DNA from: CAYOHP01 sp964403795 [NCBI: uncultured bacterium]
GTDB lineage: Bacteria > Muiribacteriota > UBA6191 > CAZXTJ01
Reading direction: 5' to 3'
Length of the DNA: 64,000 nt
Assembly: GCA_964403795.1 (NCBI GenBank)
Contig: CAYOHP010000001.1
Span: forward strand, 1-64,000
The position numbers were made by a program, and so were the translations under genes. The notes under the pieces are model-generated. The model did no database searches, was not told the origin of the DNA, and worked only from the letters and a program-made list of their open reading frames with translations. Shown in pieces: positions 52,177 through 59,563 of this stretch (positions are counted from its first letter, which is position 1; every line of letters starts with the position of its first letter).

Positions 52177-54915
52177 ATGACGAGGCCTCCGAACCGACCC
52201 CCCTGGATCCGCACCTGCCTCTCCCTGCTGCTGTTGCTGCTGCTCGGGGGAGGGGTCCTCGCCAAGGGCGACGGCGACTGCCTGGAGTGCCACGCCGAGG
52301 TCACCGAGACCGAATGGAAGAAGTCGGTCCACGAGGGGAACGGCTGCACCTCCTGCCACGCCGACCTCGACGAGTACCCGCATCCCGACAAGATCGACAA
52401 GGTCGACTGCTCCATGTGCCATGACCAGGGCACCAAGATGGAGAAGACCGTCCACGGCATGGCCCTGGCCCGCAAGGACCCCATGGCGCCGACCTGTGCT
52501 TCCTGCCACGGGAACCACTCCATCCGGGCCAAGAAGGACCCCGAGTCCCCGGTGCAGCCGCTACGGGTGGCGGAGGTCTGCCAGAGCTGCCACGCCGAGG
52601 ACGCCCACGTGGCCAAGGAGCGCAACGTCCGGCTCCATCCCGTCCTCCGCTCCAGGACCGACACCCTCCACCGGAACAAGGGGCTGAAGGTCACCGCCAC
52701 CTGCAGCAGCTGCCACCCGGCGCACGCCATGTTCCCCCCGTCGAACCCGAAATCGAACCTCCATCCGGACAAGCTCGTGGAGACCTGCCTGCAGTGCCAC
52801 GGCGGCCTCGAGAAGGTGCATGCCAACGTCATGAAGGCCGAGGTCTGGCAGAAGGAGCCTTCCCGGGTTCCGCTCTGCATCGACTGCCACCAGCCCCACG
52901 AGAATCGCACCGTCTTCTACGGCCGGGGCGCCAGCCAGAACGACTGCATGACCTGCCATGACAAGACCGTGCAGGGCCAGGGACGCGAGCTCGCCCCGGT
53001 GAAGCTCCCCGACCTCGCCTCCTCGACCCATGGCAACGTCCGCTGCGCCCAGTGCCACGCCGGGGTCGACCCCCAGAAGGCCCGTCCCTGCGAGACCGTC
53101 GAGAAGAAGGTGGACTGCGCCACCTGCCACCTCGCCAAGTCCGAGGAGTTCGCCGCCAGCATCCACGGGCAGCTGTTGGCCAAAGGCGACACCGCGGCTC
53201 CCTCCTGCACCAGCTGCCACAGCGGGCACCACAACCTGAAGAGCTCCGACCCGGCGTCCCCCACCCATCCCGCCAACGTGCCGGCCCTCTGCGGCCAGTG
53301 CCACGACGGGGGCAAGGCGGCGGCCGAGCGCCACCACGCCTCCCAGACCGACGTGGTCGCCAACTACTCGATGAGCATCCACGGCAAGGGCCTCATCAAG
53401 AGCGGCCTGGTCGGGACCGCCACCTGCGTCAGCTGCCACACCGCCCACAACGTCCGGCCCGGCAAGGACCCGAAGTCCTCGGTCCATCCCACCAACGTCC
53501 CGGAGACCTGCGGCTCCTGCCACGTGGGCATCCAGGCCAAGTTCGACAAGAGCGTCCACTCCCGCCTGGTGACCAAGACCGACCGACCGCTCCCCGTGTG
53601 CAGCGACTGCCACACCGCCCACACCATCTCCCGGACCGACGGGACCTCCTTCAAGACCAACATCGAGGGGACCTGCGGCCGCTGCCACCAGAAGCTCACC
53701 GAGAGCTACTTCGACACCTACCACGGCAAGGTCTCCCGGCTGGGCGAGGCGGCCACCGCCAAGTGCGCCGACTGCCACGGTGCCCACGACGTGCTCCCGA
53801 GGACCATGCCGGCCTCCCACCTCAGCCAGGAGAACATCGTCGGCACCTGCGGCAAGTGCCACGAGAACTCGCACGCCGGCTTCGCCGGGTACCTGCCCCA
53901 CGGCACCCACAACGACCCGGAGCGCTACCCCCAGCTCTACTGGGCCTTCTGGATCATGACGAGCCTGCTGGTGGGCACCTTCGCCTTCTTCGGGCTGCAC
54001 ACCCTGCTCTGGATCCCCAGGTCGTTCCGGGAGAAGCGGGACTACGAGGAGAAGGTCCACCGGGGCGAGATCCCCAAGGAGGACCCGGAGGCGCTCGTCT
54101 TCCAGCGCTTCGATCCCATCGTCCGCTCGCTCCACCTGGTCCTGATCCTCAGCTTCTTCGGCCTGGCGCTGACCGGGATGGCCCTCAAGTTCTCCTTCGC
54201 CCCGTGGGCGAAGCTGCTCTCCAAGAGCCTGGGCGGGTACGCCTCCATGGGTCTCATCCACCGGATCTGCGCCATCGTGATGGTGACGCTCTTCGCCGGG
54301 CACCTGATGGTGGTGGTGCGACGCAAGCGCCGCTCCGGTCTCGGCTGGTGGGACTTCATGACGGGGCCGGACTCGCTGGTGCCCAAGCCCGACGACGTCC
54401 GCCAGTTCTTCCAGACGGTCCGGTGGTTCGTGGGCAAGGGACCCAAGCCCGAGTACGGCCGCTTCACCTACTGGGAGAAGTTCGACTACCTGGCGGTCTT
54501 CTGGGGCGTCGGCATCATCGGTGCGACCGGAGTCGTGCTCTGGTTCCCCGAGGCCTGCACCCTGGTGCTACCTGGCTGGTTCCTCAACGTGGCCACCATC
54601 ATCCACGGCGACGAGGCGCTCCTGGCGGTCGGCTTCATCTTCACCATCCACTTCTTCAACACCCACTTCCGTCCGGAGAAGTTCCCCATGGACATGGTCA
54701 TCTTCACCGGGCAGATCTCGGTGGAGGAGCTGAAGCACGAGCGCCCCGCCTACTACCAGAAGCTGCTCGAGAGCGGCGAGCTGGAAAGGCGCCTGGTCAA
54801 GCCCGTCTCCAAGGAGTTCCGCTGGTGGGCGGGCGTGTTCGGGACCGTGGCGCTGTTCTTCGGGGTGGGCCTGGTGCTGGCCATCCTCTACTCGCTCTTC
54901 CTCTACCAGCACTGA
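52177..54915 (+). CDS. 19-haem cytochrome c fused to a b-type cytochrome membrane domain (CbcL-like)
   Basis: A 912-residue protein from ATG 52177 (GGAAGGA eight bases upstream). An N-terminal signal anchor (about 14-33) precedes a periplasmic domain (about 35-585) with 19 CxxCH haem-binding motifs. Residues 588-912 form six membrane helices with conserved histidines (653, 695, 708, 810, 825, 830) in the arrangement of a FdnI/HydC-like dihaem cytochrome b, including the motif IHFFNTHFRPEKFPMD. Geobacter CbcL has the same design with fewer c haems and carries electrons from quinol to the periplasm for metal respiration. An equivalent role here is inference. It is a single gene flanked by HU and the convergent pseudopilin operon. 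Confidence 0.9.
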   Translation: MTRPPNRPPWIRTCLSLLLLLLLGGGVLAKGDGDCLECHAEVTETEWKKSVHEGNGCTSCHADLDEYPHPDKIDKVDCSMCHDQGTKMEKTVHGMALARKDPMAPTCASCHGNHSIRAKKDPESPVQPLRVAEVCQSCHAEDAHVAKERNVRLHPVLRSRTDTLHRNKGLKVTATCSSCHPAHAMFPPSNPKSNLHPDKLVETCLQCHGGLEKVHANVMKAEVWQKEPSRVPLCIDCHQPHENRTVFYGRGASQNDCMTCHDKTVQGQGRELAPVKLPDLASSTHGNVRCAQCHAGVDPQKARPCETVEKKVDCATCHLAKSEEFAASIHGQLLAKGDTAAPSCTSCHSGHHNLKSSDPASPTHPANVPALCGQCHDGGKAAAERHHASQTDVVANYSMSIHGKGLIKSGLVGTATCVSCHTAHNVRPGKDPKSSVHPTNVPETCGSCHVGIQAKFDKSVHSRLVTKTDRPLPVCSDCHTAHTISRTDGTSFKTNIEGTCGRCHQKLTESYFDTYHGKVSRLGEAATAKCADCHGAHDVLPRTMPASHLSQENIVGTCGKCHENSHAGFAGYLPHGTHNDPERYPQLYWAFWIMTSLLVGTFAFFGLHTLLWIPRSFREKRDYEEKVHRGEIPKEDPEALVFQRFDPIVRSLHLVLILSFFGLALTGMALKFSFAPWAKLLSKSLGGYASMGLIHRICAIVMVTLFAGHLMVVVRRKRRSGLGWWDFMTGPDSLVPKPDDVRQFFQTVRWFVGKGPKPEYGRFTYWEKFDYLAVFWGVGIIGATGVVLWFPEACTLVLPGWFLNVATIIHGDEALLAVGFIFTIHFFNTHFRPEKFPMDMVIFTGQISVEELKHERPAYYQKLLESGELERRLVKPVSKEFRWWAGVFGTVALFFGVGLVLAILYSLFLYQH

Positions 54916-54985
54916 GGGCCTGGAGGGGGTCCCACAGATCCCGCGGCCGGGTCGCCTCGGGGCGTCCTGTCCCCGTGCGACGCCG

Positions 54986-55456
54986 CTACCGGGTCTCGGA
55001 CTCCCGAGGTTCCGGCCCGAAGTAGCGGATCGCCCAGCACTGGGTGACGTGGGTATCCCGCGTCTCGTGCGAGAGGTAGGCGACCGCGTTGCCTTCGAGG
55101 GGAGGGTCCTCGCCGGCCTTCACGTCGATGCGCACGGTCTTGGTCCGGGCCTCGGGCGTGAAGCGGTACTCGTAGCGGACCCCCGCCACCTCGCCGCTGC
55201 CGGCCGGGGCCAGGTCGGAGGGCAGCTCCTTGTCGGGCTCGACCTTCAGGTTCTTCAGCACATGGAAGCCGTGGACCAGCCCGGCATCCAGGGCCAGCTC
55301 CTTCTGCACGTGGCGGAGCACCGAGCGGTTCTTGATCCGGGTTCCCTGGGAGCGGGTGAGCAGGGTCGCCCCCAGGGCTCCCATCACCAGGAGCATGATC
55401 ATCACCGCCACCAGGGCGCCGCCGCGCCGGCGACCTCGCACCGGGGCTGCGGTCAC
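54986..55456 (-). CDS. PilX/GspK-like exported protein, minor pseudopilin operon 2
   Basis: A 156-residue protein from GTG 55456 (GTGA overlap with the previous gene). A basic leader (VRGRRRGG) precedes a single hydrophobic helix (ALVAVMIMLLVMGALGATLL). The KELALDAGLVHGFH segment matches the operon-1 protein at 47038-47499, and the C-terminal WAIRYFGPEPRES parallels WSLRYLGAEASEA there. This is the last gene of a five-gene operon that starts with htpX. It is convergent with the multihaem cytochrome gene. Confidence 0.65.
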   Translation of the reverse strand: MTAAPVRGRRRGGALVAVMIMLLVMGALGATLLTRSQGTRIKNRSVLRHVQKELALDAGLVHGFHVLKNLKVEPDKELPSDLAPAGSGEVAGVRYEYRFTPEARTKTVRIDVKAGEDPPLEGNAVAYLSHETRDTHVTQCWAIRYFGPEPRESETR

Positions 55457-55977
55457 GGGTCACCGCCCTTGGGGGGCCGCAGCGTGCCGCGGGTGAAGAA
55501 CCCGGTGCGGTAGCCCTTCGAGTCGTCGACGCCTTCGGGCCAGACCTCCACCTCGAGGTAGTCGGTCTCGCTCCCGTTCCTGCGGAACTCGATGCGCCGC
55601 ATGCCGCGGGCGAGCACCTTGCGGCCCTTCCCGAACTTCTCGGCGAGCACCAGGTCGCCCTGCTTGTCGACCGAGACGGTCCAGGCACCGGTGTCGATCC
55701 GGGAGAGTTCCAGCGTCCCGCCCACCCCGCCGCCTCCCGGCTCCAGGATGTCGGCGGCGTAGCGGATCCGCTCCCCGAGCTGGACCAGCACGCTGCCCGC
55801 AGCCTCGGCGGAGTCGGCCCGGGCGGTGCCGCGCCGGGTGCTGCTCGAGCCCAGGTGGACGAGCTGGTAGGCGGCGTACATCACCACGCTCGAGGCGGCC
55901 ATGGCGACCAGCACCTCGACCAAGGTGTAGCCGGGTCGCCGGCCGCGGCCCCTTCGCTCCCGGCCCGGTCGGGTCAT
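55453..55977 (-). CDS. GspJ/PulJ-like minor pseudopilin, operon 2
   Basis: A 174-residue protein from ATG 55977 (ATGA overlap with the previous gene). RRPGYTLVEVLVAMAASSVV is a prepilin N-terminus with Gly before cleavage and Glu at +5; Tyr takes the +1 position. The body parallels the operon-1 GspJ-like protein: GERIRYAADILEPG versus AARLRYAERIDEPR, and FGKGRKVLARGMRRIEF versus LGRKVLATGLADLRI. Together with its neighbours it forms a second minor-pilin set. Confidence 0.75.
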   Translation of the reverse strand: MTRPGRERRGRGRRPGYTLVEVLVAMAASSVVMYAAYQLVHLGSSSTRRGTARADSAEAAGSVLVQLGERIRYAADILEPGGGGVGGTLELSRIDTGAWTVSVDKQGDLVLAEKFGKGRKVLARGMRRIEFRRNGSETDYLEVEVWPEGVDDSKGYRTGFFTRGTLRPPKGGDP

Positions 55978-56477
55978 CGCCGGGTCCATCCGCCGCCCCC
56001 GCCCGGCATCGGGAACCCGGGACTCCCGCCCCGCCCCGCCACCGGCCAGCTCTTCAGGCCCGGCCTGCGGCTGAGCGCGGTGGCCAGTTTCACTTCCCTC
56101 GGGGTCTTGCCCTCGGTCCAGCGCACCGCCACCGCCAGCTCCAGCAGCCCATCGCCCAGGGGCTTGGTCTCGATCTGGTAGGTGTAGCCCTCGGGCGCCT
56201 TGGCGCTGGCCCGGAGCGGCGGCACCTCCCGGTCGCTCTTGGCCGCCCAGGCTTCCGATTCGACCCGGAGCTTCTCGAGCACCTCGTGAGCGAGGAAGGC
56301 GGCCACCACCTCCCGGTCCCCGCTGGTGCTGGCGCGGCTGCCGAGCGTGAAGAGCCCGACCAGGGGCACCGTCATCACACCGAGGACGGCCACTGCGAGC
56401 AGGACCTCGACCAGCGAGAGGGCGCGACGGTCGGATGCAGGGCCGGGGGGGCGGGCGAGATCGGGGGTTCGCTCCAT
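55974..56477 (-). CDS. PilV/GspI-like minor pseudopilin, operon 2
   Basis: A 167-residue protein from ATG 56477 (or GTG 56483, which overlaps the VLRF1-like gene stop as GTGA). SDRRALSLVEVLLAVAVLGV is a prepilin N-terminus. The AHEVLEKLRVESEAW segment matches the operon-1 PilV-like protein at the same position. It is translationally coupled to the upstream VLRF1-like gene, which is unusual for pilins. Confidence 0.75.
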   Translation of the reverse strand: MERTPDLARPPGPASDRRALSLVEVLLAVAVLGVMTVPLVGLFTLGSRASTSGDREVVAAFLAHEVLEKLRVESEAWAAKSDREVPPLRASAKAPEGYTYQIETKPLGDGLLELAVAVRWTEGKTPREVKLATALSRRPGLKSWPVAGRGGSPGFPMPGGGGGWTRR

Positions 56478-56479
56478 GA

Positions 56480-57172
56480 TCACGCCGAAGGGTACCCAAG
56501 GTCCGGCTCGGGACCCAGAACCCCCAGGACCGCCCCGTGCTCCAGCCACCACCGGACCCGCTTCAGCTCGTCGAAGCCCGGGACGTGGACGTGGATCGGG
56601 ATCCGGATCGCCGGCTCCCGGGCTTCTACGGCCGCCTCGACGGGCTCGCGGTACTGGCTCCAGGTGCGGACGCCGGCGGCCACGAACAGACGCTCCGGAC
56701 ACCCGTACTCGTCGTGCCACTCCCGGAGCTTCGCCACCGTCTCCTCGAACTGGCGCTCGGCGTTCTGGAGCCGGAGGCGGGATCCGTACCGGGACTTCCC
56801 CCGGGTGCGCAGGTGGGCCCCCTGGGCCTTCCCATGCCCCCGCACCACGTACTTCTTGATGACCTTGTGGGCGAGGAGCTCGCACTCCTGCCAGAGGCCG
56901 AGGCCAGTGGCCCCGGCCTGGATGAGGACCAGGCACTGCGTCCCCAGGGGGGCCGCCGCCCTGGCGGCCAGCTCCTCGATCGGAACCGTCCCGGCGAGCT
57001 CCCCGAGGGCCAGGGGGAGGCGGATCCGGGTCTCGGCCTGGGTGACCCGATCCCGCACCAGGAGCAGCCGGCCGGCATCGTCCCACGCCAGACTGCCCCG
57101 GACCCCGGCCTCCGCCAGGATCCGGGGCAGCCCGGAGACGTGGAACGGCTCGCCGTCGCGCTCGGCCTGCAC
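56480..57172 (-). CDS. VLRF1 (Vms1/ANKZF1-like) release-factor-type protein
   Basis: About 230 residues from GTG 57172, four bases after the htpX stop; an open frame further upstream is not supported. Residues about 100-140 (KVIKKYVVRGHGKAQGAH...YGSRLRLQN) strongly resemble eukaryotic Vms1/ANKZF1, whose catalytic core reads HRYTVRAKRGTAQG...GANLRRYN. Gln117 would be the catalytic glutamine that hydrolyses peptidyl-tRNA on stalled 60S subunits; bacterial relatives are known from Actinobacteria and Bacteroidetes. No zinc finger or ankyrin is visible. Role here: probable tRNA release or tRNA-end processing in stalled-ribosome rescue (inference). Confidence 0.7.
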   Translation of the reverse strand: MQAERDGEPFHVSGLPRILAEAGVRGSLAWDDAGRLLLVRDRVTQAETRIRLPLALGELAGTVPIEELAARAAAPLGTQCLVLIQAGATGLGLWQECELLAHKVIKKYVVRGHGKAQGAHLRTRGKSRYGSRLRLQNAERQFEETVAKLREWHDEYGCPERLFVAAGVRTWSQYREPVEAAVEAREPAIRIPIHVHVPGFDELKRVRWWLEHGAVLGVLGPEPDLGYPSA

Positions 57173-57176
57173 CGGC

Positions 57177-58073
57177 TCAGAATGCCAGAACCCGACGCAG
57201 TCGGGGCGGTCCCGCACCGAAGCCTCGGGCCTCGGCCTCCATGCGCCGGAGCCGGGCCACCCGCTCCGCGGTCGAGGGATGGGTCGAGAAGAGTTCGGTG
57301 ATCCCACCCCCGTGCAGGGGATTGACGATGAAGAGGCTGGCGGTGGCCGGGCCCGCCACCTCGGGGAAGCGCACCACGCTGCCCTCGAGGGCGGCCAGGG
57401 CATCGGCCAGGGCCCCGGGATCGCCCGAGAGCCGGGCCCCGGTCTCGTCGGCCAGGAACTCCCGCGACCGGGAGATGGCGAACTGCACCAGGGTGGCGAC
57501 GAGCGGAGCCACCAGCGCCACCACCAGGCCGCCTCCCAGGTTCGACCGTCCCTCCTCGTCGCGGGGGGCCTGCCCGAAGATCAGGCCCCACCGGAAGGCG
57601 TCGGCCAGGTAGGCGAGGGCGGTGACCAGGCCGGCGGCCACCGAGGCGATGAGCACGTCCCGGTTCACGACGTGGGCGATCTCGTGGGCCAAGACGCCCC
57701 GGATCTCCCGGAGGTCCAGGACCCGGAGCAGGCCTTCGGTCACGGCCAGAGCCGCGTGACCGGGGCCGCGCCCGGTGGCGAAGGCGTTGGGGGCCCGACC
57801 CGCGATCAGGTAGAGGCGGGGAGCCGGGATGCCGGCCCGGGCCGAGAGCTCGTCGACGATCCGGAAGAGCTCCGGGGCTTCCCGGGGCGAGAGTTCCCGG
57901 GCTCCGTGCATCGAGAGGACCAGGCGATCCGAGAAGAAGTAGGCGCCGAGGTTCATCAGCAACGCGAGGGCCACGAAGAACTCGATCCGGCCGGGGGCGA
58001 GCAGGCTCCCGGCACCGACCACCAGCGCCGCCAGCACTCCCAGGAGTCCCACGGTCTTCAGTTGGTTGGCCAT
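57177..58073 (-). CDS. htpX: HtpX-like membrane zinc metalloprotease
   Basis: A 298-residue protein from ATG 58073 (AAAGGA ten bases upstream). Membrane helices lie near residues 8-25, 30-45, 150-170 and 190-210. The protease site is AHEIAHVVNRD with the later REFLADE glutamate, typical of HtpX/M48. HtpX degrades misfolded membrane proteins during envelope stress. It heads an operon: VLRF1-like gene (4-base gap), then three pseudopilin genes, each with a 4-base overlap. The predicted sigma-54 promoter lies 37 bases upstream of the ATG. Coupling of a protease, a ribosome-rescue-type enzyme and pseudopilins is unusual. Confidence 0.9.
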   Translation of the reverse strand: MANQLKTVGLLGVLAALVVGAGSLLAPGRIEFFVALALLMNLGAYFFSDRLVLSMHGARELSPREAPELFRIVDELSARAGIPAPRLYLIAGRAPNAFATGRGPGHAALAVTEGLLRVLDLREIRGVLAHEIAHVVNRDVLIASVAAGLVTALAYLADAFRWGLIFGQAPRDEEGRSNLGGGLVVALVAPLVATLVQFAISRSREFLADETGARLSGDPGALADALAALEGSVVRFPEVAGPATASLFIVNPLHGGGITELFSTHPSTAERVARLRRMEAEARGFGAGPPRLRRVLAF

Positions 58074-58109
58074 GACCAGAGCATCCTTTCGGGTCTCGAG
58101 GAACCCAAA

Positions 58110-58125
58110 GCAACCTCGATGCCAA
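58110..58125 (-). promoter_or_regulatory. Sigma-54 promoter candidate for the htpX-VLRF1-pseudopilin operon
   Basis: Minus-strand TTGGCATCGAGGTTGC(T) matches the consensus TTGGCACG....TTGCW except for the C and G after GGCA, with exact GG-N10-GC spacing (GG 58123-58122, GC 58111-58110) and a full TTGCT -12 block. The predicted start near 58098 is 25 bases before ATG 58073, leaving room for the AAAGGA ribosome site. Confidence 0.75.
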
Positions 58126-58353
58126 CCCTGGATCCAGCTCTCGATGCGGCTCTTCGCCCCAGGCCCTCCCGGGGCGTCCGCTCCCGGACATCTCCCCATC
58201 CCCCGCCCGCGTCCGGCTCCGGACACCCGGACAGCGCCCGACTCCACCCGTCTCCGCACCCTGCCTCGCCCCCGACCCGGGCCGCCGATCCCGCCGACGC
58301 GACGAGGCCCCCGGCGAGGGTGAGCCTGCATCCTCCGGACTCCCCGGATCGCG

Positions 58354-58385
58354 ACGAGCCCCAGGCCGATCGGCCCGGGGCTCGT
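58354..58385 (-). terminator. Hairpin terminator after the exported protein gene
   Basis: ACGAGCCCC and GGGGCTCGT form a nine-base-pair stem around a nested GGCC/GGCC stem with a GATC tip. It begins 33 bases after the stop of the gene at 58418-59302 and also insulates the htpX promoter region from read-through. Confidence 0.55.
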
Positions 58386-58417
58386 TCCTCCTGCCGATCC
58401 GAGGACCGGCGACCCGA

Positions 58418-59302
58418 TCACATGATCCGGGCGAGGAAGTTCTTGGTGGCGTCCTTCACGCAGCGGAGCCGCTTGAACCAGGCAATGGCCTCGTCCTCGG
58501 AGCCCTCGGCCACCTTGATCGAGGCGATCCCGATGGTCTCGAACACCTTGACGTCGAGGTCGATGGCGTAGCCGGCGGACTCGACGACCCGGGTGGCCTC
58601 CTCGGCGGAGACGTGGGAGGCGAAGGTCACCAGGATGGTGCCGGGCACGAAGTCCTGGCCGGGCTGGATCGGGTTGACCGGGTCCCAGACCTGGATGCCG
58701 GCGTGCAGGGCGTCGAAGGCGGCGGCCTGGCGGAAGGCGACCGGGTGGAGCAGGATCCGGATCCGGTCGGCCACCAGCTCCTGGTCGCCCACCTTCTGGA
58801 CGGCGTAGAAGTCGAGGTAGGGCTCCTCGGCGAGCTTCTCGTCGAAGATGCCCTGGTAGCGGGCCACGATCTCCCAGGGGCAGGCCCGGACCCGGACCAG
58901 CTTCCTGGCGGCGAGGTCGACGTCGCCCCGGAGCACCTTGCCGGGGAGCAGGTTCTGGCCGGGGAGCTCGGGAGCGCCCTCGAGGAAGTTCCCCGGGGTC
59001 TCGTCGAGGATCACGTCGCCGTGGCGATCGACCAGGCGGAACGAGAAGCCCATGCTCTCGCCGGTGGGCGGGAGGGCCATCGGCTCGGTGCCGTGGTTCT
59101 CGAGCTCGATCTCGATCAGTGCCTGGGGCTGGTCTCCGAAGCCGAGCCGGAGGTCGAGCCGCATCGAGACGTCCTTGCCGCGGACCTCGGTCCGGGCGAG
59201 GGTGATCTCACGGGGAGCGGCCACGGCCTGGGAGGCCACGAACAGGGCGGAGAGGAAGAGGGCACGGATGCCCAGCATGTTGCAGACGTTGATGGGGTTC
59301 AC
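58418..59302 (-). CDS. Exported protein with protease-propeptide (I9-like) C-terminal domain
   Basis: About 294 residues from GTG 59302, preferred over ATG 59278 because GAAGGG lies eight bases upstream and the signal peptide (ALFLSALFVASQAVAA) still fits. The middle part is beta-rich (about 32-215). Residues about 218-294 (FVPGTILVTFASHVSAEEATRVV, then IASIKVAEGSEDEAI) look like the N-terminal propeptide/inhibitor I9-type fold of subtilases (usual form 'GEVLVKFKPGVSEEEA...'). No peptidase domain follows, so it may act as an inhibitor or chaperone of a protease elsewhere. This is inference. Confidence 0.6.
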   Translation of the reverse strand: MNPINVCNMLGIRALFLSALFVASQAVAAPREITLARTEVRGKDVSMRLDLRLGFGDQPQALIEIELENHGTEPMALPPTGESMGFSFRLVDRHGDVILDETPGNFLEGAPELPGQNLLPGKVLRGDVDLAARKLVRVRACPWEIVARYQGIFDEKLAEEPYLDFYAVQKVGDQELVADRIRILLHPVAFRQAAAFDALHAGIQVWDPVNPIQPGQDFVPGTILVTFASHVSAEEATRVVESAGYAIDLDVKVFETIGIASIKVAEGSEDEAIAWFKRLRCVKDATKNFLARIM

Positions 59303-59533
59303 GATGGACCCTTCACGCCCCCTCGCGGGAGCAGTCAGGGTCGGTACGCCGATAAGTGGCATCCCGACCAGAGGTTCGGAGGGACGCTGCTCGGCTGCTT
59401 GGGTACTCACGGTCCTCGGGGACCGCGTAAGGAACGGAGTGGGGCTTCGATTCGCCGGCCGACTCTTCGGTCGCGAACCTCGCCTCGACTTCTCGGAGAC
59501 TCGTTCGCTACTCGCCGTCTCTACTCGGGCGGA

Positions 59534-59563
59534 AACCTAGCACCGACGCGTTCCATGCGTCAA
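59534..59563 (-). promoter_or_regulatory. Sigma-70-type promoter with long leader for the exported protein gene
   Basis: Minus-strand TTGACG (59563-59558), 18-base spacer, then TAGGTT (59539-59534). The start near 59527 leaves a leader of about 225 bases before GTG 59302, with a strong GGTCC/GGACC hairpin inside. No known riboswitch was recognised. Confidence 0.45.

Larger units (their letters stand above)
58074..58417. other. 344-base gene-free region upstream of htpX
   Basis: It holds the htpX ribosome site, the sigma-54 promoter candidate (58110-58125) and the hairpin at 58354-58385. The rest is GC-rich with no supported gene, tRNA or repeat; the open frame across it is an htpX upstream shadow. 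Confidence 0.6.

Noticed and set aside
59303-59527. Leader of the exported protein gene as a riboswitch (c-di-GMP, SAM or cobalamin)
   Set aside because: A hairpin is present but none of the conserved aptamer blocks could be matched.
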